Shown one piece after another: positions 53,494 through 62,850 of a DNA stretch of 64,000 nt. Within the stretch, counting starts at the first letter, position 1. Every line of letters begins with the position of its first letter. The notes beneath the pieces are model-generated. The model saw nothing but the letters and a program-made list of their open reading frames with translations, did not search any database and was not told where the DNA came from. A program made the translations under genes and the position numbers. The stretch comes from an uncultured Chitinophaga sp. GTDB taxonomy: Bacteria; Bacteroidota; Bacteroidia; Cytophagales; Cyclobacteriaceae. The DNA is taken from contig CABHOK010000011.1 of assembly GCA_902168205.1 (NCBI GenBank), forward strand, positions 186,001 to 250,000, written 5' to 3'.

Positions 53494-55248
53494 ATGATGA
53501 TGAAATATAGTTTCATGCTCGTAATGGTTGCCTGTGCGTATGGGATAAAAGCACAGCCCGCAACACAAAAGACGTACTGCAACCCGATGGATATAAACTA
53601 TCGGTACAACTACGAGCAACTCAACGATAGTATATCGTATCGCTCCGGGGCTGACCCCGTTATTGTGAATCATAAAGGCGAGTATTATTTGTTCGTAACA
53701 ATTTCCGGAGGTTACTGGCATTCCAAAGATTTAGTGAACTGGAATTATATCGTTCCGGACAAGTGGCCGATGGAAGATATGTGTGCCCCGGCTGCCATCT
53801 CCGTTCGTGACACACTTTATTTGTTCCAGTCAACATTTGAGCAGCGCCCTATATTATTCACCACTACACCGGAAAACGGCAAACTATATTTCTACAACCG
53901 CTGGCTGCCGCGTTTACCGAAAGATGTAGGTCCGTGGGACCCTGCGCTTTTCTACGATGAGGAATTGGACAAGTGGTATATGTACTGGGGATCTTCCAAT
54001 GTAAATCCGATCTACGGAAGTGAACTCGATAAAAACCTTCGTCTCAAATATAAAGGCGACTATAAAGAACTGATATACCTGCATCCGGAAGAACATGGAT
54101 GGGAGCGCTTCGGTCGCGATCACCGCTCAACTATAACTCCGTTTACCGAAGGTGCCTGGATGACGAAGCACAGCGGTAAATACTATCTCCAATATGGAGC
54201 CCCCGGCACTGAGTATAATGTATATGCCAACGGCACATATATAGCTGACAATCCGCTGGGGCCTTTTACCTATGCACCCTACAACCCTATATCATATAAA
54301 CCCGGTGGCTTTGTTACGGGTGCCGGACACGGTAACACGTTTCAGGACAACTATGGCAACTTTTGGAATACCGGCACACCATGGATTGCTGTGAACTGGA
54401 ATTTTGAAAGACGCATCGCGATGTTCCCGACCGGCTTCGACAAAGACGGACAGATGTTTGCCAACACGCGTTTTGGTGATCTGCCCCATTATTTACCTAC
54501 TAAAAAATGGCAGAGCAAAGATGAACTCTTCACCGGCTGGATGTTGCTGTCCTATAAAAAGCCTGCCACGGCATCATCGGTATTGGACACTTTTAAAGTA
54601 GCGAACATTACCGATGAGAACCCGCGCACATTCTGGGTAGCGAAACAAAATAAAGAAGGAGAAAGCGTTACGATCGATTTACAGCACGTACAAACTATAC
54701 ATGCGGTACAAGTAAATTTCACCGACTATAAATCAAACATCTACGATGGTTTTGATCCGAAGATATATACCCAGTTCAGAATATATACTTCAACAGACGG
54801 CAAACAATGGAAAAAAGAATTTGACCTGAGCAATGAAAAACGTGACCGTCCCAATGCATACCTCGAGTTGTCTCAACCCGTAAAAGCACGCTATATCAAA
54901 TACGAACATATCTATGTGGCCGCGCCCAACCTCGCGATCAGCGATATACGCGTATTCGGAAAAGGCAATGGTAAAGCCCCGAAGACACCTGCTAAATTCA
55001 GTGCAGTCCGCGACACCGATCCGCGCAATGCCTTTGTAAAATGGCAGAAAGTGCCGGGAGCAACAGGCTACAATATACTCTGGGGAATAGCCAAAGATAA
55101 ACTATATCAAACCTACCAGGTCTTCGCTGATCAACCCGAATCCCTCGAAGTGAGAGCGCTGACGAAAGGCGTAAGCTATTACTTTGCGATCGAAGTGTTT
55201 AATGAAAATGGAGTGTCTTCGGTGAGCGAAGCAGTCTTGGTGAAATAG
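53494..55248 (+). CDS. GH43-type glycosidase with discoidin (F5/8C) and fibronectin III domains
   Basis: 584 residues with a signal peptide ending near YGIKAQ. The five-bladed GH43 propeller has the expected three acids: Asp54 (SGADPVIV), Asp149 (GPWDPALF) and Glu219 (FTEGAWM). A discoidin domain (about 360-480, ATASSVLDTFKVANITDENP, ARYIKYEHI) and a fibronectin III domain (about 500-584) follow. Family members remove arabinose or xylose side chains or act on related beta-glycans. No SusC is next to it. The substrate is inferred from the family. Confidence 0.87.
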   Translation: MMMKYSFMLVMVACAYGIKAQPATQKTYCNPMDINYRYNYEQLNDSISYRSGADPVIVNHKGEYYLFVTISGGYWHSKDLVNWNYIVPDKWPMEDMCAPAAISVRDTLYLFQSTFEQRPILFTTTPENGKLYFYNRWLPRLPKDVGPWDPALFYDEELDKWYMYWGSSNVNPIYGSELDKNLRLKYKGDYKELIYLHPEEHGWERFGRDHRSTITPFTEGAWMTKHSGKYYLQYGAPGTEYNVYANGTYIADNPLGPFTYAPYNPISYKPGGFVTGAGHGNTFQDNYGNFWNTGTPWIAVNWNFERRIAMFPTGFDKDGQMFANTRFGDLPHYLPTKKWQSKDELFTGWMLLSYKKPATASSVLDTFKVANITDENPRTFWVAKQNKEGESVTIDLQHVQTIHAVQVNFTDYKSNIYDGFDPKIYTQFRIYTSTDGKQWKKEFDLSNEKRDRPNAYLELSQPVKARYIKYEHIYVAAPNLAISDIRVFGKGNGKAPKTPAKFSAVRDTDPRNAFVKWQKVPGATGYNILWGIAKDKLYQTYQVFADQPESLEVRALTKGVSYYFAIEVFNENGVSSVSEAVLVK

Positions 55249-55249
55249 C

Positions 55250-55475
55250 AGTTGAGCTTTGCGCAGCGAGAAAATAGAAGTAAGAAGCCAGAAGTAAGAA
55301 GAGTTGCTGGCTACTGGCCGCTAGCTGCAGGTGGAGATAAAGGTATACTTGCGTTTATACTCCTCTCAGTTTGCTCCAGGCAAACTATAAATCTTCTTAC
55401 TTCTGTATTCTAACTCAGGCAACGCGCTCGTTTACTTAAGTCGACTCAAACTAGCAACTAGTAGCTCGAGGCTTC
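55250..55475. repeat. Intergenic palindromic element with GAAGTAAGAAG arms (copy E)
   Basis: 55273-55301 is a 29-base segment that is the exact reverse complement of 61764-61792. It is followed by TTGCTGGCTACTGG and CTAGCTGCAGG. The right end carries GTAGCTCGAGGC at 55461-55472, and CTTCTTACTTCTGTATT inverts the left arm. The gap 55249-55488 has no gene. Confidence 0.75.
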
Positions 55476-55488
55476 GCCTAACATGATT

Positions 55489-57156
55489 TTATTTAGTAAA
55501 AACAACTGCTCCCGTAGCCGTCATCGCTTTGTTCGCTTCGGGCGATAGTTTCCAGTTCTGATCAAAATAGCCTTCGGATATTACCGATGCTGTGGTGCCT
55601 TTGAATAATATATAGTCTTTAAACTGGTTTAGTGCCAGCAGCGCGGGAGGCAGGAATGGTAATGCTCCCGGTTGTGCGCCAGTCCACCAGGGTAAACCTG
55701 AACTTACAATGATATAGTGTCCATCAACCGGAAGTACGTAGAGCAGGCCATATTCATTTGCAGAAGCGTTGTTCAGTTGTATCGGTAGCTTGTCACTATA
55801 TTTAGCAACCAGCGAATTGGTTTCTTTTGTTCCGAACAAAATCAGGTTGGAGCTTTCAAGATCGCTCGGTCTTACTTCTTTATCTGACAATACTCTTGGG
55901 AATACCATAATTCTGCCGAGGAATGCATTGCGATAGAACGACCAGTTCGCAGCCTGTGTAGCTACTTCTGCGCGCGCTTTCAATTCGGCTTCAGAAGGAT
56001 TTCCTCCGGTGCCGTACACATAGACGTGCCGTTGTGAGAAGGCGGCACCGATTGGTCCTTCAGCACCGGTACGTTTCGCTGTAGCAGCAGGTTCATATTT
56101 ACCCGTAGCCCACTTGCCTTGTGCTTCTGCAAATGAAATCGACTCAGCGGTAGCGGTCTTTACTTTCTTGCCGTTGACGGTAACCTGCAGTGGTTTTGAA
56201 GCATCGAATTTCGGATGACCTTTCAGTTGCAGGGTAAATGCACCGAGGTTGCTCGCAGTAATATCCAGTTGATTCGGCGCTGTAAATTTAGCATCGATCG
56301 TAGCCAGTGTGCCGGGCGTTAACTGATCGAAACGAACCCAGTAGGCACTGCTATATTTATAGTTCCTGGAATTGAAAAGAACGCGATCCGGAAATTTGTT
56401 ACGCTTGAATTTACTGAACCATTCAAAAGCAGCTTCATCTTTATAGGCATTCTCCCAGCTGTTATGGTTCACACCAGGATACTCGGTATAGGACACATTA
56501 ACACCAACATCTTTCAAACGCTTTGTCCAATCGCGTGAAACAGAAACAGGCACCGCCTGATCCTGATCACCATGATGGAAGAACATCGGTAAATTCAGTG
56601 CGTTGGGAATAAGATCATCGGTTCCTTTAGGAGGAGCCGGGCATACCGGGAATAGCGCAGCCCATATATCCGGACGCGTTAATCCGATCCACAACGTTCC
56701 GCCACCACCCATGGAAAGTCCGGTGAGGTATATACGATCTTCATCGATCGAGAAGCGGCTCTTTACATCTGCCAGTACATCCATTACATCTTTCTCGGCC
56801 ACACCCTGGTAGCCCATGGTGCCGCGTGCATACGGAGAAGCAACGATATACTCAACATCTTTCCACTCCGGAAAAATGCGTGTAGCTTCTACGTCAGTTT
56901 CACCATTGGCATTACTCTTTCCAAACACCCTGCGTAAAGAGAGGCGGTGATTCGAGCCGGCACCATGCAGCATGATCACCAGTGGATATTTTTTCTTCTC
57001 ATCGTAGTTCTTCGGGAGATATAGTCCGTAAGGTTGCTCGGTGTCGTCAACATCCGAGAAGAATGTTACTACCTGCGGACCACTTTTCAGTTTTTGTGCG
57101 GTTGCTGTCATTGCTGTTGCCAGCACGAGCAGTAAAATTAAGCGTATGGTTTTCAT
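55489..57156 (-). CDS. Secreted alpha/beta-hydrolase esterase (CE1-like)
   Basis: 555 residues from ATG MKTIRLILLLVLATAMTATAQ, a clear signal; the frame extends to an ATG at 57204. The hydrolase domain (about 30-270) has the oxyanion turn MLHGAGSNH, the nucleophile Ser148 (GLSMGGGG), an acid near HHGDQDQ and the catalytic His231 (GVNHNSWE). It resembles PHB-depolymerase/feruloyl esterase-like CE1 enzymes with a prolyl-oligopeptidase-like region. The C-terminal 280 residues are beta-rich and unassigned. It probably removes ester groups from plant polysaccharide. Confidence 0.85.
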   Translation of the reverse strand: MKTIRLILLLVLATAMTATAQKLKSGPQVVTFFSDVDDTEQPYGLYLPKNYDEKKKYPLVIMLHGAGSNHRLSLRRVFGKSNANGETDVEATRIFPEWKDVEYIVASPYARGTMGYQGVAEKDVMDVLADVKSRFSIDEDRIYLTGLSMGGGGTLWIGLTRPDIWAALFPVCPAPPKGTDDLIPNALNLPMFFHHGDQDQAVPVSVSRDWTKRLKDVGVNVSYTEYPGVNHNSWENAYKDEAAFEWFSKFKRNKFPDRVLFNSRNYKYSSAYWVRFDQLTPGTLATIDAKFTAPNQLDITASNLGAFTLQLKGHPKFDASKPLQVTVNGKKVKTATAESISFAEAQGKWATGKYEPAATAKRTGAEGPIGAAFSQRHVYVYGTGGNPSEAELKARAEVATQAANWSFYRNAFLGRIMVFPRVLSDKEVRPSDLESSNLILFGTKETNSLVAKYSDKLPIQLNNASANEYGLLYVLPVDGHYIIVSSGLPWWTGAQPGALPFLPPALLALNQFKDYILFKGTTASVISEGYFDQNWKLSPEANKAMTATGAVVFTK

Positions 57157-57239
57157 TCGGTCAATTGATTTATGGGAGTTGATTGTAATTTCAATGTAAC
57201 ACATTTATAGCACCACTATCAAATGATTTTTTATTAGAA

Positions 57240-57278
57240 AGATGCATACCAAAAGCAAGGCCCGGAATCACCCGGGCC
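57240..57278 (-). terminator. Terminator after GH3
   Basis: GGCCCGG (57259-57265) pairs with CCGGGCC (57272-57278). Read on the minus strand, a T-rich tail (TTGCTTTTGG) follows the stem. Confidence 0.7.
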
Positions 57279-57309
57279 CTGATAACCTGTAAGATGAAAA
57301 AAGTCTCAA

Positions 57310-59190
57310 TCAATATGAAAGTCCGTGGCCGAACTTATATAGCGGATCTTTCGAATCGTACGGAACATCTTCCTGCTGGTTGCGAACGGCTTCCATCGAT
57401 GATGGGAGTTCTATAGGCAGTTTGCCTTCCGGTTTCGCTTTACCGAAAATAACATCCAGCACCGCAGCGTCACTCGCACCGAAGTCAGCCAGTAGGCCTT
57501 TTGCGTTTTCATTGATCTCCGGAATTACTGCGGGTCTGTCTATATAGATATCAACAATAGTTGGTATTGTCTTTAACAACATGAGAATGCTATCCTTTTG
57601 TGTTCCTTTAAAATCAAGATCACCATGGTGAAAACCTCTTGCAAAAAAGTTCTTGGTCTCAACCGGGTACCAGGGAGTATTCAGACGAACAATCGCTATA
57701 TCTGCCTGCTCCGGTTTGGCAACCACTTCGCCATACTGTGCTGCTACCGTAGCATTTATATTTTTGATATATAGTTTGAGCTTACCAGACTCCAGCGGCA
57801 ATACAGTTTTATCTTTTACCTTATCATTCTTTAATAGTGTGATCGCTCTGCGTTGTGCTGCTTCACCGGCTTTCATAAATTCATCTTTACCAATGGTAGC
57901 TACAGCTTCGTCTACATTTACATAAGGGTTCTCGAATAAGCCAAGCTCAAACTTCTGACGAAGTAATCTTCGTACGGATTGATCGATACGTTCTTCGGTA
58001 AGTTTCCCATCCTTTACCAGTTTCACAACGTGATGAGCACAATCTTCTCCACCAAACTGGTCAACACCGGCATTCAATACTTTGAGTACGCGATCTTCTT
58101 CCGAGAGATTCTCAACGCCCCATGCACGTGCAGGCCATACTACATCGCCCATCTTGGCATCCGTAATTAAACCCCAGTCGGTACATACCACACCATCATA
58201 TTTATACTTATCACGAAGCAGTCCGGTAATTATATCTTTATTGAAAGAGAATGCAACGTTCTCGCTGGTCTGATCAGTCGGTATACCATAGTAAGGCATG
58301 ATCGCAGCGGTGTGTGCTTCGAATGCAGCCTCGAACGGAATCAGGTGATAGCTAAAATTCTTGCCGGGATATACCTGTCCTTTTTGAAACTCGAAATGTG
58401 GATCGAGTCCTTCCTTCTGCGGGCCGCCTCCTGAAAAGTGTTTGGTCATACACGCCACACTGTTCGAATCAAGCTTGTCACCCTGAAAGCCTTTGATATA
58501 GGCCTTCACTAATTTAGCCGACAGCCTGGCATCTTCACCAAATGTACCGCTGATGCGAGGCCAACGCGGTTCTGTAGCAAGGTCAGCCATGGGATGTAAA
58601 GCTTCGCGTATACCTGCCGCTATATATTCCTGGCGTGCTACATCGGCATGCTGCTCCATTAATTTTTCATCACCTATAGCAGCAAAGCCTAAAGGCTCTG
58701 GCCACTGCGAAAAATCATTGGCCGTCATGGAAAATATATTATTGCTAAAGGCATTGCGCGGATCAGACGCTATCGTCAGGGGTATACCAAGTCTTGTTTT
58801 CTCTTCTGCAAATTTCTGCAGGTTGTTATACCATGTTGCCAGAACTTTTTTAGGTGGTACAGCCCACACATTAAAGTGCGTCATGTACTTCTCCGTCATC
58901 AGCTTGCTCGCTACAGGCGCGAAGGCGAACATACCTTCACCGGGTTTATCATCAATAGAGCCATCGCTGTTGATGCGCGTTCCGTTGATAAAGAGCATAC
59001 CTGCTTTTTCTTCAAGCGTCATTTGTTTCAACAAGTCATCGATGCGTTTGTCGATGGGCTCGCGTGAATCCTCATATACATCGCGTTTGCCATTTTTATT
59101 GAGATCACGATAGGGAGTATTATCCGAGCAGGACGATAATGCGGCCAGGGCGATCACCGAGCCGTATAGTAATTTAACTGGTTTGATCAT
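57310..59190 (-). CDS. GH3 beta-glycosidase (beta-glucosidase/beta-xylosidase type) lipoprotein
   Basis: 626 residues with a lipobox SSCSD (Cys21), then an EF-hand-like loop (DLNKNGKRDVYED). The GH3 barrel has KHFSGGG (Lys250-His251) and the nucleophile Asp338 in VVCTDWGL; the second domain ends FGHGLSY. It lacks the C-terminal fibronectin III domain of longer GH3 enzymes. Substrate could be glucan or xylan fragments. It is divergent from the Nudix-type regulator at 59325, with palindromes in the shared promoter. Confidence 0.92.
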   Translation of the reverse strand: MIKPVKLLYGSVIALAALSSCSDNTPYRDLNKNGKRDVYEDSREPIDKRIDDLLKQMTLEEKAGMLFINGTRINSDGSIDDKPGEGMFAFAPVASKLMTEKYMTHFNVWAVPPKKVLATWYNNLQKFAEEKTRLGIPLTIASDPRNAFSNNIFSMTANDFSQWPEPLGFAAIGDEKLMEQHADVARQEYIAAGIREALHPMADLATEPRWPRISGTFGEDARLSAKLVKAYIKGFQGDKLDSNSVACMTKHFSGGGPQKEGLDPHFEFQKGQVYPGKNFSYHLIPFEAAFEAHTAAIMPYYGIPTDQTSENVAFSFNKDIITGLLRDKYKYDGVVCTDWGLITDAKMGDVVWPARAWGVENLSEEDRVLKVLNAGVDQFGGEDCAHHVVKLVKDGKLTEERIDQSVRRLLRQKFELGLFENPYVNVDEAVATIGKDEFMKAGEAAQRRAITLLKNDKVKDKTVLPLESGKLKLYIKNINATVAAQYGEVVAKPEQADIAIVRLNTPWYPVETKNFFARGFHHGDLDFKGTQKDSILMLLKTIPTIVDIYIDRPAVIPEINENAKGLLADFGASDAAVLDVIFGKAKPEGKLPIELPSSMEAVRNQQEDVPYDSKDPLYKFGHGLSY

Positions 59191-59207
59191 AGAGTCTGGT
59201 TATTGTG

Positions 59208-59261
59208 TTGTGTATACACAATGATAAGTAATATTCATTGTGTTATCAATACGCAATGATA
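59208..59261. promoter_or_regulatory. Palindromic operators between GH3 and the Nudix-type regulator
   Basis: TTGTGTATACACAA (59208-59221) is a perfect 14-bp palindrome. CACAATGA and TCATTGTG form an outer inverted pair around TAAGTAATAT. A related second site, TTGTGTTATCAATACGCAAT, lies at 59238-59257; TGATA follows both sites. Confidence 0.6.
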
Positions 59262-59324
59262 GGTGTAGAAACATTTTTATAGTATCCTGTAAAAATCCGC
59301 GTCCAATCGCGATATTTGAACGAT

Positions 59325-60077
59325 ATGGATAGGGAAAAACAGTTGCGGGATTTTTTGCTGAAAGGTGATAAAACCTATATGCCCCGGGTGTCAGTGGATT
59401 GCGTAATCTTTGGATTTCATGAAGACCAGCTAAAGGTGTTGCTGTTGCGCTGGAAGGATGGACGCTGGTGTTTACCGGGTGGATTTGTAAAATGGGATGA
59501 GTCGGTGGATGACTCTGCCGTGCGAACTTTACAGGAGCGTACTGCCCTGAATAATATATACCTGCAACAGTTCCATACCTTTGGTGCACCGGATCGCGAA
59601 CGTGGTAAAAAACTGAAAGGTATACCTGATAGCAAGAAGAGCTGGATGCACGACCGTTTTGTTTCTATCGGTTATTATGCACTGGTGGAGTTCTCGAAAG
59701 TAAACCCGATCCCCGACTGGCTGAGCGATGCCTGCCACTGGTGGGATCTGCATAAAGTGCCGGCCCTGATCTACGATCATAATGAAATGGTAGAGAAAGC
59801 GCTTGAGAAATTGCGCCTGAGTCTCAACGATCACCCGGTAGGGTATAATTTACTGCAGGAGAAATTTACCATGCCCGAACTGCAGCGACTCTACGAAACC
59901 ATTCTTGACAAACGACTCGATCGCAGAAATTTTCAAAAAAAAATGTTGAGTCTCGGTATCCTCGAACGACTCAAGGAACGCAAGACCGGGGGCGCACACA
60001 AAGCTCCCTTTCTGTATCGGTTCGATAAAAAGAAATACGAACGCGCCATGAAGCAAGGTCTCAAACTCGGCTTCTGA
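59325..60077 (+). CDS. Nudix-type sugar-responsive transcriptional regulator (NrtR/AraR-like)
   Basis: 250 residues from ATG MDREKQL; a TTG at 59316 also opens the frame. Residues about 20-150 form a Nudix fold whose box is degenerate (GGFVKWDESVDDSAV then RTLQERTAL), with the catalytic EExG replaced, so it is unlikely to hydrolyse nucleotides. The C-terminal region (about 155-250, ERLKERKTGGAHKAPFLYRF) is a winged-helix DNA-binding domain. Such Nudix-related regulators of arabinose or xylose genes are known in Bacteroidota. Divergence from GH3 and the shared palindromes suggest direct control of that gene. Confidence 0.88.
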   Translation: MDREKQLRDFLLKGDKTYMPRVSVDCVIFGFHEDQLKVLLLRWKDGRWCLPGGFVKWDESVDDSAVRTLQERTALNNIYLQQFHTFGAPDRERGKKLKGIPDSKKSWMHDRFVSIGYYALVEFSKVNPIPDWLSDACHWWDLHKVPALIYDHNEMVEKALEKLRLSLNDHPVGYNLLQEKFTMPELQRLYETILDKRLDRRNFQKKMLSLGILERLKERKTGGAHKAPFLYRFDKKKYERAMKQGLKLGF

Positions 60078-60159
60078 AGTATAGACGGGAAAAATCCGGT
60101 ATAGTATGCTATCAGGCATTTACTATATTTGAACCGTTTGCTTTATAAATCACCGTTAC

Positions 60160-60699
60160 ATGCAGCTAACAGCAGGAAGCATTTACCATGTATATAATCG
60201 CGGAAACAGTCGTGAACGTATTTTCTTCTCTTCAGAAGATTACCGACTCTTTCTGAAAAATGCGCGTCTTTACCTCAAACCACAGGCAGATATACTGGCG
60301 TGGTGTTTAATGCCAACGCATTTTCATTTTCTTGTTCATGCCAATGAAACCTCCGTGCAGGTAACGGAAGAAACTGGTTTTAGACGCCAGCAATTTTCGC
60401 AGGCGATGCGTCAATTATTGAGTTCGTATACGCACACGGTTAGTGAGCAGGAGGGAAGAGCCGTAGGACTTTTTCTGCAACGTACAAAAGCAGTTTGCGT
60501 ATCGGATGACCGTGAGCATGCCGCCATCGCATTCCGGTATATACATCAAAGTCCGGTGCGTACGCGTTTGGTGGAAAAGCTGGAAGACTGGCCGTTCAGT
60601 TCTTTTGCAGATTATGCCGGCATACGCGATGGCAAACTTTGCAACCGGCTATTGGCCACCCGCCTGTTGGATCTTCGGGAAGAAAGCGTTCTGGTGTGA
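60160..60699 (+). CDS. REP-associated tyrosine transposase (Y1/HUH family, RAYT)
   Basis: 179 residues, the length typical of RAYTs and IS200-type Y1 transposases. The HUH metal motif PTHFHFLVH (His54, His56), the YNRGNSRERIFF start and the catalytic-tyrosine region RYIHQSPVRTRLVEK (Tyr127 likely) are all present, followed by DWPFSSFADYAG. No IS ends flank it closely, so it is a single-copy domesticated-looking enzyme. REP elements normally occur with such genes. The palindromic elements at 61640-61826 and elsewhere have the matching GTAG foot. Confidence 0.9.
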   Translation: MQLTAGSIYHVYNRGNSRERIFFSSEDYRLFLKNARLYLKPQADILAWCLMPTHFHFLVHANETSVQVTEETGFRRQQFSQAMRQLLSSYTHTVSEQEGRAVGLFLQRTKAVCVSDDREHAAIAFRYIHQSPVRTRLVEKLEDWPFSSFADYAGIRDGKLCNRLLATRLLDLREESVLV

Positions 60700-60802
60700 G
60701 AGTTCCTGTTGCAGAAGGAGGGAAGATATGTTACAACAGATGTTTTTTGGGAATTTGATGAGATAGAGAAAAGAAGTGCAAAGTCACTTTTTAAAGTCGA
60801 CC

Positions 60803-61132
60803 TTACACTTCGTGCTCGTGCATGTAGTTGATGAGTTCAATTTCTTCCGGAGTAAATTTATCCTTGTCTTTTGCCGTTCTTGACTCGATAAAGTCTTCCA
60901 GCGTGATATAAAACCGCAGTCTGTACTTCCAGATCAATTTGCTACCGATTGCTTCCTTCAATTCGCGAAGGTCGGTTTTGTCATCGATCCAGTACATGTC
61001 ATGCATATCGCGCGTGTCAGAACCTCCCCCTGTATAACCTGGCATAAAGCTGATACGGGAATGTTCCAGCTTTCGCAGAACTTCATTTCTGAAGTCCGAT
61101 CTTCCGGAGATATATAATGTTGTCCAGTTCAT
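60803..61132 (-). CDS. Conserved hypothetical small protein
   Basis: 109 residues, cytoplasmic, not recognised. Mixed alpha/beta pattern: YISGRSDFRNEVLRKLEHS, a Gly-rich loop (PGYTGGGSDTRDMHDMYW), then LWKYRLRFYIT-type strand and an acidic helix (FTPEEIELINYMHEHEV). It begins at ATG MNWTTLYI. It stands alone between the RAYT and a repeat-rich gap. Small proteins of this shape are common in Bacteroidota without a known role. Confidence 0.7.
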   Translation of the reverse strand: MNWTTLYISGRSDFRNEVLRKLEHSRISFMPGYTGGGSDTRDMHDMYWIDDKTDLRELKEAIGSKLIWKYRLRFYITLEDFIESRTAKDKDKFTPEEIELINYMHEHEV

Positions 61133-61423
61133 TGTTCTTAGTAATAAAGTTGTACACAGCGTTTAAGTTTAAAAGATTGTATGGGTGCTATGTATAACTT
61201 CGATACAACCTTTTGTGCAGGTATATATTTATATGTTCGTAACATCGGTTAAAAAATCCCTACACTTAACCATACGCAAAGAAAACACCGAAGGTTTACT
61301 GCGAGCAACAAAACTTTTTACATTTTATTACACCCGACAAGCGAAAACGTGTGTGTGAAAGGAAGAGCATTTCGTGTAGATATACCGTTGTGTTTTGGGG
61401 AGGCGTTGGGACAATGTTGTTGG

Positions 61424-61826
61424 AAGCCGCTAGCTGCTAGTAGATTGCTATAGGTTGAAGTTTTTGCTATTCGGTAAATGAGTAAGAACTATATAATTTT
61501 AATGTGACTATTGGGGTGACTTTCGTCATATATTAAAATCTAAAGTAAATATATACTCCCCTGCCATCTCACGGACGACACAAGGATATCGATATTAACT
61601 TCTTGCGTCTCCCGTCCACAACCAGAAGCCGTCCTTCTTACGTCTTATTTCTTACTTCTGGGTCTTACTTCTAATTCGCAGCTCACAACTCAAAGCTCGC
61701 AGCCATAAAGTATCCCAAGCCCCAACGAGAATTTTCCAGCAGCCGGTAGCCTGCAGCCAGCAACTTCTTACTTCTGGCTTCTTACTTCTATTCTCACAGC
61801 TCAAAGCTCACGGCTCGCAGCTAATT
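61424..61826. repeat. Intergenic palindromic element cluster (copy F)
   Basis: The gap 61133-61854 has no gene. A left arm (GCCGCTAGCTGCTAGTAG) is at 61427-61444. The right cluster (61640-61826) has TTCTTACTTCTGG and CTCACAACTCAAAGCTCGC words, the core GTAGCCTGCAGC at 61746-61757, and repeats of CTTCTTACTTCT. Bases 61746-61779 are the exact reverse complement of 62870-62903. Confidence 0.8.
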
Positions 61827-61854
61827 TTGACTATCTTTAGCAAAATCTACCCGT

Positions 61855-62850
61855 ATGACTTCGAAGCGCATTATTAAAATTACCTTCCCTATCTTGTTGT
61901 TGGTTGGAATTTATTTCCTTGGTCCTGAGCCCGCTACTCCTGTGTTCAATCTTACGTTGCCTCAGGTACCTGATAGTGCTCAGGCACTGGAACAATATGT
62001 AGCTGCCAATGAGGCAAAGCATAAACTAAAACCGAATAACGAAGCGCGCATTGTTTGGAATGACAGCACGCACAAGAAGACTCCGTATGCTGTGGTATAC
62101 CTGCACGGGTTTACCGCGAGTCAGATGGAGGGATCTCCTATACATGAGCAGTTTGCTAAGAAATTTGATTGCAATTTATACCTTTCGCGACTGGCCGATC
62201 ACGGCATCGATACAACGGATGCCCTGGTGAATTTTACTCCTGACAGATTATGGGAAAGTGCCAAGCAGGCCCTGGCTATTGGCAAGAAGCTGGGCGATAA
62301 AGTTATCCTGGTAAGTACATCTACCGGCGGAACACTGGCACTGAAACTCGCTGCCGAATATCCGGATGATGTACATGCACTCATCAATCTTTCACCCAAC
62401 ATTGCGATCAACAATGGTGCTGCGTTTTTGTTAAATGATCCATGGGGACTATATATTGTACGCGCGGTGAAAGGTGGTAAATATAGTATATCCGAAGACG
62501 ACACCGAGGAACAGGCTAAATACTGGTATACCCAATACCGACTGGAGGCTACTACACAACTGGAAGAACTGGTAGAATCAACGATGACGGAAGAAACCTT
62601 TAAACGTGTCAAACAGCCATCGCTTACGCTATACTATTACAAAAACGAAGAAGAGCAGGATCCCCAGGTAAAAGTAAGCGCCATGCTGGACATGAACGCG
62701 AAGCTAGGCACACCGGAAGCATTAAAACAAACCGTAGCCTTCCCCGATGCAGGCAGACACGTAATCGGATCATCGCTCACCAATCCACACTATGAAGAAG
62801 TATATAAAGCGATGGAGAAGTTTGCTGTGGAGAAACTGGAATTGAAATAG
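61855..62850 (+). CDS. Alpha/beta-hydrolase (lysophospholipase/esterase-like)
   Basis: 331 residues with an N-terminal membrane anchor (IIKITFPILLLVGIYFLG). The oxyanion region is VVYLHGFTASQ. The nucleophile elbow reads VSTSTGGT with Ser156, so the first residue of the usual GxSxG is Ser. A likely catalytic His is in DAGRHVIGS near the C-terminus. The substrate is unknown. The gene is flanked on both sides by palindromic elements in opposite orientation (61746-61779 and 62870-62903), an arrangement discussed in the findings. Confidence 0.85.
   Translation: MTSKRIIKITFPILLLVGIYFLGPEPATPVFNLTLPQVPDSAQALEQYVAANEAKHKLKPNNEARIVWNDSTHKKTPYAVVYLHGFTASQMEGSPIHEQFAKKFDCNLYLSRLADHGIDTTDALVNFTPDRLWESAKQALAIGKKLGDKVILVSTSTGGTLALKLAAEYPDDVHALINLSPNIAINNGAAFLLNDPWGLYIVRAVKGGKYSISEDDTEEQAKYWYTQYRLEATTQLEELVESTMTEETFKRVKQPSLTLYYYKNEEEQDPQVKVSAMLDMNAKLGTPEALKQTVAFPDAGRHVIGSSLTNPHYEEVYKAMEKFAVEKLELK

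Noticed and set aside
58553-59113. 186-residue plus-strand open frame opposite GH3
   Set aside because: Antisense to the catalytic domain of GH3; translation is Ser/Arg rich with no family pattern.
60160-60699. RAYT as part of a complete IS200/IS605 element
   Set aside because: No TnpB gene follows and no clear left and right ends flank the gene, so it is treated as a stand-alone RAYT.
61427-61826. CRISPR array suspected from repeated words in the gap
   Set aside because: Repeats differ in length and orientation, have no regular spacers, and no cas gene is present; they are palindromic elements.
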